Origin: a virus
Strand: one strand, 5' to 3'
DNA length: 22,999 bases
IMG/VR virus record: IMGVR_UViG_3300046003_004157
Coordinates: 1 to 22,999 of that record
Part shown: positions 1 through 7,899 of the stretch, in pieces
Layout: the number at the start of each line of letters is the position of its first letter
How positions within the stretch are numbered: position 1 is the first letter of the stretch
Translations under genes and position numbers: made by a program
Notes under the pieces: generated by a model
What the model saw: the letters and a program-made list of their open reading frames with translations, nothing else
Databases searched by the model: none
Told to the model about the DNA's origin: nothing

Positions 1-30
1 CGAGCGCAGTGTGTCGCGCCAGCCGCTCAT
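1..30 (-). CDS. 5' end of next late gene (partial)
   Basis: Only ten codons are in the window, reading MSGWRDTLRS on the minus strand, and the gene runs off the left edge. Its ATG shares one base with the stop codon of the upstream gene (TGATG), the same junction used at gpW-portal and portal-protease, so it is probably translated by coupling. By position after the FI-like gene it should be a head-tail connector or early tail gene, but ten residues cannot identify it. Confidence 0.5.
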   Translation of the reverse strand, partial: MSGWRDTLRS

Positions 31-407
31 CAGTCGATGGTCTGACCGTTGCCGGCGGCTTCCAGCGCAGCAGCGTCGGCGGCGGCAGCGGCTTCCAGCG
101 CAGCAGCGTCGTCGGCAGCCTGAGCGGCGGCGTCGGCTTCGGCCTGGGCCTTTTCACGGGCTTCGCGCTTCTTGCGTTCGGTCGCGGTTTCCGGCTTCGG
201 GGCCGGAGCGGGAGCCGGTTCCGGGCGGATGCCCTTCGCGAGGCCGAACAGAGCGCGTTCGGCAGGGGTCGGCTCACGGATGGCACTGAGGGCCTTCAGT
301 TCATCGAACTGCTTCTCCGAGGCGCACTCGAAGACTTCCTTGGGCGATTGCGTGACGACCTCGTCGCCGCGCTTCAGTTGGATTTCGTGCAGAGCATAGG
401 CGAGCAT
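30..407 (-). CDS. FI-position head accessory protein, unknown
   Basis: A 125-residue protein directly downstream of the major capsid gene, in the place of lambda FI, which assists DNA packaging. The N-terminal half (about residues 1-60) looks globular. From about residue 60 it becomes Pro-Ala-rich, then a charged Glu/Lys/Arg helix, then an Ala-rich tail carrying an 11-residue repeat (DAAALEAA core). The tail repeat is encoded by a perfect 24-bp direct repeat. The ATG has a good ribosome site, AAGGA seven bases upstream. I see no catalytic motif. A role equivalent to FI is inferred only from gene order and from the low-complexity charged composition. Confidence 0.75.
   Translation of the reverse strand: MLAYALHEIQLKRGDEVVTQSPKEVFECASEKQFDELKALSAIREPTPAERALFGLAKGIRPEPAPAPAPKPETATERKKREAREKAQAEADAAAQAADDAAALEAAAAADAAALEAAGNGQTID
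55..111. repeat. 24-bp direct repeat, 33-bp period
   Basis: The same 24 bases occur at 55-78 and 88-111. The 33-bp period equals 11 codons, so the copies produce the 11-residue Ala-rich repeat at the C terminus of the FI-position protein without changing frame. This is consistent with slippage expansion of the tail. Confidence 0.8.
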
Positions 408-435
408 TTGCTTTTCCTTCGCGGTTCAGAAGGGC

Positions 436-461
436 AGGGGCGGCACCGAAGCACCGCCCCT
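436..461 (-). terminator. UUCG-capped hairpin after capsid gene
   Basis: In the minus-strand transcript, arms AGGGGCGGTGC and GTGCCGCCCCT form an 11-bp stem with two wobble pairs, closed by the very stable C(UUCG)G tetraloop. GAAGG/CCTTC (429-433 and 462-466) can extend it across a two-base bulge. It lies just after the capsid stop codon and before the ribosome site of the next gene. There is no U-tract, so it is more likely a partial terminator or a 3'-end stabiliser of the capsid message than a full terminator. Confidence 0.5.
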
Positions 462-468
462 CCTTCGA

Positions 469-1554
469 TTAGTCGACAGCCTGAACGATCTTCAGGGTGG
501 CGTCGGGGTTGACCGGGACCATGAGCGGCGCCGACTTGTGCGAGATACGCTGCACAGTGACGTCGCCGACCTGCTCCGGGTAGTTCTTGGCGAACACGTC
601 GATCGCCTCGTACCGGGCGTCCTGATCGACGATCCGACCGAAGCACCGGAAGCCCTGGACGTCTTCGGGGCTCGCGGTGAACACGACCTCCTTGGCACCC
701 AGATAACGCTCAGAGGCGCCCGAGACCGGGTCGATGTAGGTCTCGTTGTTGACCCACAGTTCGATCTTCTGACCGGAGCGACCGCCGACCGACAGCTCGC
801 CGACCTTGAAGATCTTGCCGGACGAGAGACTCCGGTCGATCGTGTGGGCCGGGTCACGGATGTCGTTGTCCATGTGCGCCAGGATCGAGGCATCCTCACG
901 CAGGACCGACCAGACCGAGCCGCCCATGGTGATGCGGGTCGGCACGCCGCCGAACTCGGCGTCGACCATCTTGTCCAGTTGGGTCTGGATGACGTCGAGC
1001 GCCTTGATGCCCGCGTCGCCGATGCGCGTGCCGTCCGTCAGGGTGACCGTATGACCGGCGGCGCGACCGAAGTCGACCAGGGTCGTCGGGTAGTCCTTGC
1101 CGGTCAGCGTGACCTTGCCGTCGATGATCGCACGAGCGGCCAGCCAGTCGAAGCGCAGGTCGATGGCGCGACGGTGGGCGGCCGCGATGGCGACCTTCAG
1201 CAGCTCGAGACGTTGCATCGGGCTGAGGTTCGACTCTTCCAGCATGGACTGGTCGATGCCGGCCTGCTTGATGAGAGGCTTCAGCGGGTCAACCGCGTCA
1301 TCCATCTTGATGTAGGCCGGCTTGACGCGGAACGTCCGGACGCTGTCGTCGTAGGCCGAGGCACCACGGGCGAGCGGCAGCGCGAACGCGGCCAGCTTGC
1401 GGCTCGGAACCGGCAGCTTCTCGAAGTCGATGTATTCATCGGTCGAGTTGATCTGCTGGGTGAACCACGGCGTCCAGTAGATCGGAGCCGGGCGGGTGGC
1501 GCGGAACACGCCGAGCGAGCGCCGGGTGTCCCACAGTTCATAGGGGTTCGCCAT
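469..1554 (-). CDS. E: Major capsid protein, lambda gpE family
   Basis: A 361-residue protein matching the phage major capsid protein E family in length, N-terminal pattern and position. It builds the icosahedral head shell. Visible family features include an N-terminal arm with YIDFEKLP, the stretch TFRVKPAYIK, and a C-terminal section rich in beta strands. It directly follows the decoration protein gene, as E follows D in lambda. The ATG is preceded by the strong site AAGGAAGGAA, also found before the decoration gene, as expected for two of the most abundant virion proteins. A stable UUCG hairpin follows the stop codon. The family assignment is from recognition, not from a search, but context makes it secure. 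Confidence 0.9.
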   Translation of the reverse strand: MANPYELWDTRRSLGVFRATRPAPIYWTPWFTQQINSTDEYIDFEKLPVPSRKLAAFALPLARGASAYDDSVRTFRVKPAYIKMDDAVDPLKPLIKQAGIDQSMLEESNLSPMQRLELLKVAIAAAHRRAIDLRFDWLAARAIIDGKVTLTGKDYPTTLVDFGRAAGHTVTLTDGTRIGDAGIKALDVIQTQLDKMVDAEFGGVPTRITMGGSVWSVLREDASILAHMDNDIRDPAHTIDRSLSSGKIFKVGELSVGGRSGQKIELWVNNETYIDPVSGASERYLGAKEVVFTASPEDVQGFRCFGRIVDQDARYEAIDVFAKNYPEQVGDVTVQRISHKSAPLMVPVNPDATLKIVQAVD

Positions 1555-1569
1555 CGTGCGATTCCTTCC

Positions 1570-2355
1570 TTAGTCGCGCGCGGCGACGATGATGTTGGTG
1601 GGGGTCGGAGCGCCGAAGAAGGCCGCGGCCTTCTGTGCGTCCGTGGTGAAGGACTCGTGCCAGACCAGGGCGTCCGAGTTGAAGTTGCCCTGGTAGAAGC
1701 ACTGGCCGTTGGCCTCGCCCGAGGCACCGAGCGTGGCAGCGTGGGCCAGCACGAAGCGGGCCTTGACGCCGCCGGTGTTCAGGCCGCCGGTCAGGGTGAC
1801 CGCGGCGAACGAGGCACCGGTGCCCGACTCGGTCGTCGCGATGGCGTTGCCGGCGGTGCCGACCTCGTGCGCGATGAGACCGATGACGGCCGAGGCGTTC
1901 AGGCGGGCGGACACTTCCTGGTGCGGAACGGTGTCCGTGCCGTAGGTGGTGCCTTCACCGGCGGCGCCGTTGATGGCAGCCATCAGGTTGTTCGCCGTCG
2001 CGGCGGCCGAAGCGCCGATCAGGATCTCGTCGGCCGCATCCGGCGCCGCGACCAGGGTGTAGGTGCGCGTGCCGATGGTGACCGTGTCGGCGGCCGTGCC
2101 GACGCCGGAGAAGGTGATCGCGCCGGTGGCGCGCACGCCCTCGCCGCCGCCTTCGGTGGCCATGGCGAGCTTGTTGTTGGCGTCGAGGCCCAGCACCGAG
2201 AACTGAGCGAACGAAGTGCTCGCGGGCATCGGGAAGCCATAGGCCGGGGCCAGTTGCGGATGGTTGCCCGCCAGCAGGAAGCCCTGCAGGTAGGTGTCCA
2301 TTTCCTCGAACGACGCGCGACCGGGGTCGGCGTAGGGGATGGTGACGTTAGCCAT
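1570..2355 (-). CDS. D: Head decoration protein gpD with inserted domain
   Basis: Lambda gpD, which stabilises the expanded head as surface trimers, is about 110 residues; this protein is 261. Residues 1-74 (VTIPYADPGRASFEE, later FSVLGLDANNKLA) and about 197-261 (ARFVLAHAATLGASGEA, ending NIIVAARD) form a standard gpD sequence. Between them, about residues 75-196, sits an extra Gly/Thr/Ala-rich block with the pattern TGAITFSGVGTAADTVTIG, a TYTLV strand, NNLMAAIN and AGNAIATTE. I recognise this block as a domain common in phage virion proteins. It probably projects from the capsid surface. The start has AAGGAA eight bases upstream. Confidence 0.88.
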   Translation of the reverse strand: MANVTIPYADPGRASFEEMDTYLQGFLLAGNHPQLAPAYGFPMPASTSFAQFSVLGLDANNKLAMATEGGGEGVRATGAITFSGVGTAADTVTIGTRTYTLVAAPDAADEILIGASAAATANNLMAAINGAAGEGTTYGTDTVPHQEVSARLNASAVIGLIAHEVGTAGNAIATTESGTGASFAAVTLTGGLNTGGVKARFVLAHAATLGASGEANGQCFYQGNFNSDALVWHESFTTDAQKAAAFFGAPTPTNIIVAARD

Positions 2356-2371
2356 GTTTCAGGTTCCTTCC

Positions 2372-2812
2372 TTACTTGGCCGCCGGGGCGACGCCGCCCA
2401 GGCCGAAGCTGCGAGCGAGAGCGATGGGGTCCGGCGCGTCGGCGTCGGCGTTTCCACCCTCGGCTTGGATGCCGGGCTGCTTCGTGCCGTCCATGGCCGC
2501 CTCGAGCATTCCGGCGGGGGCGCCGGCGGTCGGGGTGGGTTCGGCGGGCGCGGCCGCAGCGGCCGGCGCGGTTTCCTCGGCCAGGTCGGCGAGGAACGCG
2601 GAGGCGGCGTCGACGTCCATGTCCGAGCGCAGGGCGCAGGACAGAGCCGCCTTCGGACGCTTCTTGCCCTCGTCGGACGCCAGGATCGCCGTGACGCGGG
2701 TGCGTTCGGCGGTGGCGCCTTCGGTGCGACCGGCGTTCACGCCTTCGGCACGGGCTTCAGTTCGAGCCGCCGTGAGGGCAGCTTCATGGTCGGCCTGGGA
2801 GATGTCGGCCAT
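2372..2812 (-). CDS. Nested scaffold protein (Nu3-like) from internal start
   Basis: An in-frame ATG at codon 298 of the protease gene has its own strong ribosome site, AAGGA with a seven-base spacer, and would give a 146-residue protein. Its first part (about residues 1-45) is charged and helical with repeated AR.E and GR.EG motifs; the middle is compact, then a Pro/Ala linker, then a short hydrophobic tail. In lambda the scaffold Nu3 is made the same way, from a start inside gene C. The internal ribosome site is seen; the scaffold role is inferred from position and family knowledge. Confidence 0.65.
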   Translation of the reverse strand: MADISQADHEAALTAARTEARAEGVNAGRTEGATAERTRVTAILASDEGKKRPKAALSCALRSDMDVDAASAFLADLAEETAPAAAAAPAEPTPTAGAPAGMLEAAMDGTKQPGIQAEGGNADADAPDPIALARSFGLGGVAPAAK

Positions 2813-3703
2813 CTGTTCATCCTTTTCTTCAGGGTTGAGGCTGGCCGAGAAGTCAGCCAGGGCGTCGTCAAGCGCGCCGATCTTGTCGGCGAGCCCGTTC
2901 GACAGGGCGTCAGCGGCGCCGAACGTCAGGGCTTCGGTGTCCCGAACCGCCTGCTCGTCGAGGCCGCGATTCCGCGCCACGGAGGACACGAAAACGGAAT
3001 AGAGATCGTCGATGCGCGCCTGGATGCGCTTCTTCACCGCTGCCGGGAGCGCCTCGTAGGGATTGCCGTCGACCTTGTGCGCGCCGGCGTAGATGAAGGT
3101 CACCTTCGCGCCGAGCTGCTCCATGCGGCCGGACATATCGACGTGCGAGGTGACGACGCCGATCGAACCGACACCGCCGGTGCGGGTGACCACGATCTCA
3201 TCGGCGACGCTGATCGTCGCATAGGCCGCGGAGTAGGCGGCCTCGCTGGCGAACCCGCGAACCGGCTTCGTGCCGCGCATGGCGAACATCTTGTCGGCCA
3301 TCTCGAAACAGCCGGCGACCATGCCGCCCGGGCTGTCGACGACGAGCGCGATGCCGCGCACATTCTGATCGCCCATGCCGCGCTGGAAGGCACGCCAGAT
3401 GTAGTCGTAGCCGGTCGCCCAGCCGCCAAGCGCATAGGGGAAGTCGTGCAGCAGGACGCCCTTGACCGGGATCTGCAGCACGCCGTCGCGAATGACGTAG
3501 GGTCGGAGGTATGCCTTGAACGAGCCAGGCTCACCCCACCAGCCGTCCTCGTCGCCGTTGAGCGATTCCTTGGCGGCGGCCGCTTGCGCCTCGACCCGCG
3601 AAAGTTCGGCCGATGCACCGTGGATGCACGACTCGAACCACGCCGAACGCTCGGCGGCGACGAGCGTGGGCTCATCCTGGAAGCGAGCGAGAAGGGTGTT
3701 CAT
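2372..3703 (-). CDS. C: Head maturation protease, gpC-like (S49/SppA family)
   Basis: A 443-residue serine protease that processes head proteins and probably itself. The S49 domain covers about residues 75-290: VVDSPGG at 122-127, the likely catalytic Ser158 in AYSAAY before the ADEIV stretch, GGVGSIG at 176-182, and the likely general-base Lys210 in GAHKVDG. Residues from 298 on are charged, helical and Ala-rich, like a scaffold domain, and include an internal start (see nested entry). The ATG shares a base with the portal stop codon (TGATG). Gene order between portal and decoration protein matches lambda C. Confidence 0.9.
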   Translation of the reverse strand: MNTLLARFQDEPTLVAAERSAWFESCIHGASAELSRVEAQAAAAKESLNGDEDGWWGEPGSFKAYLRPYVIRDGVLQIPVKGVLLHDFPYALGGWATGYDYIWRAFQRGMGDQNVRGIALVVDSPGGMVAGCFEMADKMFAMRGTKPVRGFASEAAYSAAYATISVADEIVVTRTGGVGSIGVVTSHVDMSGRMEQLGAKVTFIYAGAHKVDGNPYEALPAAVKKRIQARIDDLYSVFVSSVARNRGLDEQAVRDTEALTFGAADALSNGLADKIGALDDALADFSASLNPEEKDEQMADISQADHEAALTAARTEARAEGVNAGRTEGATAERTRVTAILASDEGKKRPKAALSCALRSDMDVDAASAFLADLAEETAPAAAAAPAEPTPTAGAPAGMLEAAMDGTKQPGIQAEGGNADADAPDPIALARSFGLGGVAPAAK

Positions 3704-5421
3704 CAGACAGTCTCCTGCGTGCGGGCGTCGGACTGCGCGTCATCGGCCGTTGCGGCGGCCTTGGATTCGACCTTGAAACCGCCGGGGACCACGACCGCCT
3801 CGAGGGCGCGCTCGCGGGCGATCTGCTTCAGTTCCTTGCGCCAGTCGCCGCCGTGGATCTTCGCGATGACGCGCTCGCGGGTCGTGAAGCCGCCGGCGTG
3901 CAGGCGGGCGTAGGCGTCGCCTTCCTTGAGCGGGTCGATCATGCCCTGGCCGGCGCCGATCCACTCGCACGCGCTGTAGGCGTCGGCGTTCAGGCCGTCG
4001 TAGAAGTTCGGGATGTTGCGGCGCTTCAGGCATTCCAGTTGGCCGTAGTTCACGGCCTCCTCGAGCCAGAGGCGGTAGACGAACGACGCCGTGGTGTCGG
4101 CGGCGATCTTCTTGCGCGACTGCATGAACTTCCACGTCTCGCCCATGGCGGCGCGGGCCGACGAGTAGTTCGTCTGGCTGTAGTCCTTGGAGAGCTGCTC
4201 GTAGGAAACGCCGAGCGCCGCCGCGATGTGGCGCAGCAGGGACTGCTCGAACTTGTCGCCCATCGGGCCGGTGTTGCCCGGCGTCTGCAGCTTCAGGCGC
4301 GTGCCGGGCATGAAGACCGGAACCTTGACGCCGTCGTGATAGAGGTTCTGCGAGCCGCCGGAATACTGGTCGATGTTGTTCAGGTAGGCGAGCAGGGCCT
4401 TCGACGCGTTGTCCAGGTTCTCGTCGCCGCCGTCGCCGCCCATCATGGTGAGGACTTCGGCGCTCGGTAGGTCGGACTCGATGGAGGCCGCGTAGGTCGC
4501 GGCGACCACGGCGCGCTGAAGTTCCACCTTCCGGTGGCCCTTCGTCATCTGCATTTCCATGAGCGCGGCGACCATGGAGCTGATGCCCCGCGTCTGGTCC
4601 GGGCGCATCTGCTCATAGATGTGCAGGATCATCTGCCGGCCCCACCGATTGCGGGGCGGGACACGCGTCCATTTCAGGCGATCGGTGTTCAGCGTCGGAG
4701 AGTAGACGTCCCCGGGGTGGGCGTTGCGGATGTGATAGCCGATCGGGGCACCCCAGCGATCGCGCTCGATGCCGCCGCGGATGTCCTTGTCCCACTGACG
4801 TTCCCACGGCGTCGACAGGCGGTCCGTGTCGATCATCTGAATCGCGGTACGGAACGGCCGGCCGTCGCGCGGCATCCATTCGGCGGAGGCGAGGATCTCG
4901 CCGCCGGCCGTGTAGACGCCCACGGCCAGGCGGACGAGGGCGGTCAGGGTCTTGGTGCGCTGCGCGTCGAACCAGTGGTTCGGGCTCTCGGCGGCGAGCG
5001 TGAACTTGGTCTCGACTTCTTCCTGGAACTCGCGTTCCCAGACCTCGTCGTCGGAGCCGAACAGCACCTTGGTTTCGGGCTTCGCGTTCAGCAGGAACAG
5101 CGAACCGACGATGTTGTCCTTGTGGATCGTCGCGCCGCCGCCGACGTATGCGTCGTTCCGCAGAATGTCGCGGCTGCGGGCGTCGAGGATGTCCTTCTCG
5201 GGCAGGATGTCGCCATCGGCCGAGTTCATCGGCGGCTGCCACAGGGCGAGCTGGTCGAACCGCTTCGCGCCTTCGTGCGCGCCGCCGGTCATTGCGTAAC
5301 CGGGCGTCCCCCCGACCGCGACCGCCGACACGGCCGAGGGGAGCCCTGCATCGGTCGTCGCCACAGAGGGGGGCGCTACGGAACCGAGCAGAGCGGCGAT
5401 GTCGGCGGGAACGGCCGTCAT
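3703..5421 (-). CDS. B: Portal protein, lambda gpB family
   Basis: A 572-residue portal protein forming the dodecameric vertex through which DNA is packaged and ejected. Family hallmarks include ARSRDILRNDAYVGGGATIHKDNIVG near residues 80-110 (quoted pieces are within one stretch), DTDRLSTPW near 200, HIYEQMRPDQTRGIS near 265-280, and SYEQLSKDYSQTNYSSARAA near 405-425. The last roughly 40 residues are charged and disordered-looking. Its ATG overlaps the gpW stop by one base and its stop overlaps the protease start by one base, placing it in a tightly coupled operon. Confidence 0.93.
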   Translation of the reverse strand: MTAVPADIAALLGSVAPPSVATTDAGLPSAVSAVAVGGTPGYAMTGGAHEGAKRFDQLALWQPPMNSADGDILPEKDILDARSRDILRNDAYVGGGATIHKDNIVGSLFLLNAKPETKVLFGSDDEVWEREFQEEVETKFTLAAESPNHWFDAQRTKTLTALVRLAVGVYTAGGEILASAEWMPRDGRPFRTAIQMIDTDRLSTPWERQWDKDIRGGIERDRWGAPIGYHIRNAHPGDVYSPTLNTDRLKWTRVPPRNRWGRQMILHIYEQMRPDQTRGISSMVAALMEMQMTKGHRKVELQRAVVAATYAASIESDLPSAEVLTMMGGDGGDENLDNASKALLAYLNNIDQYSGGSQNLYHDGVKVPVFMPGTRLKLQTPGNTGPMGDKFEQSLLRHIAAALGVSYEQLSKDYSQTNYSSARAAMGETWKFMQSRKKIAADTTASFVYRLWLEEAVNYGQLECLKRRNIPNFYDGLNADAYSACEWIGAGQGMIDPLKEGDAYARLHAGGFTTRERVIAKIHGGDWRKELKQIARERALEAVVVPGGFKVESKAAATADDAQSDARTQETV

Positions 5422-5654
5422 CAGAAGTTGAACAGCAGACGCAGAGGCTTGGAGACGCGGCTGGTGCCGGCGATCTCTGCCTTCAGGTCGTTGATGTAGC
5501 GGAGCAGATCCTTGACCGTGTTCGAGCGGTAGGTGACCTCATCGCCGTTGGCGTCGCGGACACGGACAATCGCCTTCCCCAGTTGCAGGGAATGCAGCGC
5601 GGCCTCGGCTTCGACCAGTCGTTCGGCGGCAGTCGCCAATAGCCTTCGCCCCAA
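5421..5654 (-). CDS. W: Head-tail joining protein gpW-like
   Basis: A protein of up to 77 residues resembling lambda gpW (68 residues), which is added to the filled head before the tail connector. Shared features are an N-terminal helix ending in EAALHSLQLGK, a beta hairpin VRVRDANGDEVTY, a second helix VKDLLRYINDL and a hydrophobic C terminus (LLFNF). The start is uncertain: the longest form uses TTG at 5654, which lacks a clear ribosome site, and another TTG at 5639 is possible. It is the first gene after a probable internal promoter in the terL-gpW gap. Confidence 0.82.
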   Translation of the reverse strand: MGRRLLATAAERLVEAEAALHSLQLGKAIVRVRDANGDEVTYRSNTVKDLLRYINDLKAEIAGTSRVSKPLRLLFNF

Positions 5655-5677
5655 GGGAGGAATGAAGGCTCACAAAT

Positions 5678-5731
5678 ACACGGAAACTGTGATGATAGTC
5701 AAGGAACGCTTGTTTTTCAAGACGTTCTTGA
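5678..5731. promoter_or_regulatory. Triple operator array between terL and gpW
   Basis: Three 15-bp sites of the TCAAG-N5-CTTGA type: 5717-5731 TCAAGACGTTCTTGA (perfect arms, extendable to an 8-bp palindrome TTTCAAGA/TCTTGAAA), 5699-5713 TCAAGGAACGCTTGT, and 5678-5692 ACACGGAAACTGTGA (weaker). Starts are 18 and 21 bp apart. They cover the -35, spacer and -10 of the internal promoter, so a bound repressor would block it. Confidence 0.55.
5692..5720 (-). promoter_or_regulatory. Internal late promoter upstream of gpW
   Basis: On the minus strand TTGAAA (5720-5715) and TATCAT (5697-5692) are separated by exactly 17 bases, a good sigma70-type promoter reading into gpW and the head genes. The -35 box lies inside one 15-bp operator-like palindrome, the spacer holds another, and the -10 abuts a third. 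Promoter activity is inferred. Confidence 0.6.
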
Positions 5732-5736
5732 AACTG

Positions 5737-7899
5737 TCAGGTCAACTTCGCCCCAAGCGCCGCGAACGAAAGCCCCGGGGCCTTCTTCACGGGACCCTCC
5801 GCTCCGCGCGGGTCGAAGACGAGGTCATTCCTCTCCCACGGCGCGGCCCATCCCGGACACCCGGCACCCATCCAGTCGATCCGGTCATAGCGGATGACCG
5901 CGAGCGGTGCTCGAGTCGACACGTCGTCCGGACGCAGGGCCATCCCAAGCGCATAGACGAGCAAGTCCCAGTCCTCGTTTCGGCGGTTGAACGGGTTCAC
6001 CCAGCCCTTCTCGGTGCGGATCTCGGTCGTGACCTGCGTGAAGAAGAAGTCCGGCGTCCACGCCGGGTAGCGGATCATTCCGCCGCCCACGTCTTCCTCG
6101 GCTTCGGCCACGCGCCGGCCGAGCATATTCGACACCTGGTCCTTCAACTGGTTCACGTTCAGCCGGACCACAGGCACGTCGCCGCGGGCGGTCGACATCT
6201 TGTCCCGCCGGTTGGAGTCCGGCCAGGTCACCACGGCGCGCGGCGCGTTCATCGAGCCGTCGCCCTTCAGCAGCAGGAACCTGCGATGCAGTCCAACCGG
6301 GAGGCCGTCGCCCTCGCGGGCATCCCGCAGCCGTCGCCAGAACGCATACGCCTGGTGCGTCACGCCCTCGCGGCCGCCTGAGTCGCAGCCGGTGGCCTTG
6401 ATCGACATCCGCCGGCCGCTGCCGTCGGCGAGCGGGTAGGATTTCTGCATGACCTCTTCGACCAGCATATCCCAGTCCTCGCCGTAGGAGGCAGGGTCGA
6501 GGGGGAGGGGATCATCGGCGCCGTCCAGTCGGCGGGACTTCCGGATCTTGAAGCCATCGACGCGCACCATGTCGCCGCCCTCGGCGAAGCCGACGATCAT
6601 CACGACGAACGCTCGCGCCTGAACGTCGATCACCGCCTCGAGGAACCGGACACCCTCGGGGACCAGCGGCTCGGCTGGCCGTCCGTCGTCGCGACCGTCT
6701 CCCCAGTCCTCGACCTTGGCCTTGAGGTCTTCGGGCAGGCGCTCAGAGACGCGCGCCTTCGGGGTGTAGGGGTCGCCCTGGTCGGTGTTGACGGTCTTCC
6801 GCAGCGGCTCCTCGTCGCCGGTCGCCTCGTAGGCGGCCACGGCGCGCAGGTTTTCCAGCACGATGCTCTGCCAGGTCTGGAAGCCGGCCGCCGGTCCCTT
6901 GAGCCAGAACGACGCGATGTCCGACCGCGCGGCCTTCATGCCCGGTCGCTCGACGATCTCGCCGCGCTCGGGCAGCCAGATCATGCCGTCCTTCACCCAG
7001 CGGCCGCCCAGGTTCATCTCCTCCTTCTGGCCGGGCTCCAACACGCAGCCGTTGTTCGGACAGACCAGCGTGACCTGCTCGGCGGCCTCCATGGGGTCGT
7101 CGCACTTCGGCCAGTGCAGCAGCTTGAACGATGGCTCGAACGCCTCGTGGCAATGCGGGCACTGCCAGTACCAGCGTCGGCGGTCGCCGCGGTTGTAGAG
7201 TTCGAGGATACCCTTCGTCGGCGGGGCTTCGTGGGGCGTCTTGGCGATCCACTTCGGGTTCTCGACCTCGCGGCCGGGCGAGGACTCGGCCACGGTCATA
7301 CCGAACCGCTTGAACGTCGTCGTCCGCTTCCGGCCCAGGTCGAACGCGTTGCCTTCGCCTTCGATGGAGTCCGGCATCCGGTCGTAGTCCATCAGCCAGA
7401 CGAAGCGGCGCGTCTTGCCGGACAGGTTTTTCACGGTCGGCCAGGTGATTTCCAGCCGCATCCCGTGGATGTATTCCTTGTCGAAAGTGTTGTCGTTTTG
7501 CCGGCCCGGGCGCAGCATCGCGCTGATTTCGGGGCTGTTGCGGTGGAACTTCTCGAGGTCGTCCTTCGACCATTCCCGCGCGGTGTGCTGCGCCATGTGG
7601 ACGAGCATCATGTCGGTCGGGTCGACCTTCACGGTGTGGGCGGTCCAGTTCAGGAACTTCTGGCTTTTGCCCGTCCGCGCCGGCCCGACGTCGATGACGG
7701 CGGTGTAGTCGAGGCTGGTATAGGTGTCCTGAATCTCGACGTTGTAGGGCGTCTTCTCAGGTGACCAGGGGCCGATGTGCGCGCCCGGCTGCCGGATGAT
7801 GACGTACTTCTGCGCCGCCTCGGTGACGCTCATGTAGTCGATCGGTCGGAGGCCATCGAACACCGACGCCGCCATTGTCTCCAAGGACTCGAACGGCAT
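5737..7899 (-). CDS. A: Terminase large subunit, GpA family
   Basis: A 720-residue packaging motor: an ATPase that translocates DNA into the prohead plus an endonuclease that cuts concatemers. Walker A is GPARTGKS at 72-79; the Walker B-like strand FVWLMDYD ends at Asp171-Asp173. A zinc-ribbon-like set follows: C247, C250 (CPHC) and C280, C285 (CPNNGC). The C-terminal nuclease half has the acidic strand EAVIDVQARAFVVMIVGF and TGCDSGG. Length and motif order fit the lambda GpA family. The start overlaps the stop of the small subunit gene by one base. Confidence 0.95.
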   Translation of the reverse strand: MPFESLETMAASVFDGLRPIDYMSVTEAAQKYVIIRQPGAHIGPWSPEKTPYNVEIQDTYTSLDYTAVIDVGPARTGKSQKFLNWTAHTVKVDPTDMMLVHMAQHTAREWSKDDLEKFHRNSPEISAMLRPGRQNDNTFDKEYIHGMRLEITWPTVKNLSGKTRRFVWLMDYDRMPDSIEGEGNAFDLGRKRTTTFKRFGMTVAESSPGREVENPKWIAKTPHEAPPTKGILELYNRGDRRRWYWQCPHCHEAFEPSFKLLHWPKCDDPMEAAEQVTLVCPNNGCVLEPGQKEEMNLGGRWVKDGMIWLPERGEIVERPGMKAARSDIASFWLKGPAAGFQTWQSIVLENLRAVAAYEATGDEEPLRKTVNTDQGDPYTPKARVSERLPEDLKAKVEDWGDGRDDGRPAEPLVPEGVRFLEAVIDVQARAFVVMIVGFAEGGDMVRVDGFKIRKSRRLDGADDPLPLDPASYGEDWDMLVEEVMQKSYPLADGSGRRMSIKATGCDSGGREGVTHQAYAFWRRLRDAREGDGLPVGLHRRFLLLKGDGSMNAPRAVVTWPDSNRRDKMSTARGDVPVVRLNVNQLKDQVSNMLGRRVAEAEEDVGGGMIRYPAWTPDFFFTQVTTEIRTEKGWVNPFNRRNEDWDLLVYALGMALRPDDVSTRAPLAVIRYDRIDWMGAGCPGWAAPWERNDLVFDPRGAEGPVKKAPGLSFAALGAKLT

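Noticed and set aside
55-111. CRISPR-like repeat
   Set aside because: Only two copies at a 33-bp period in frame inside an Ala-rich coding tail; this is a coding repeat, not an array with spacers.
538-2694. A 718-residue open frame on the plus strand
   Set aside because: It lies antisense to the capsid and decoration genes, which have family matches and ribosome sites. Its Arg/Asp/Gly/Val-rich product is typical of a high-GC antisense frame.
2339-4470. Long plus-strand frames of 524 and 285 residues
   Set aside because: Both are antisense to the recognised protease and portal genes, have no ribosome site and show low-complexity composition.
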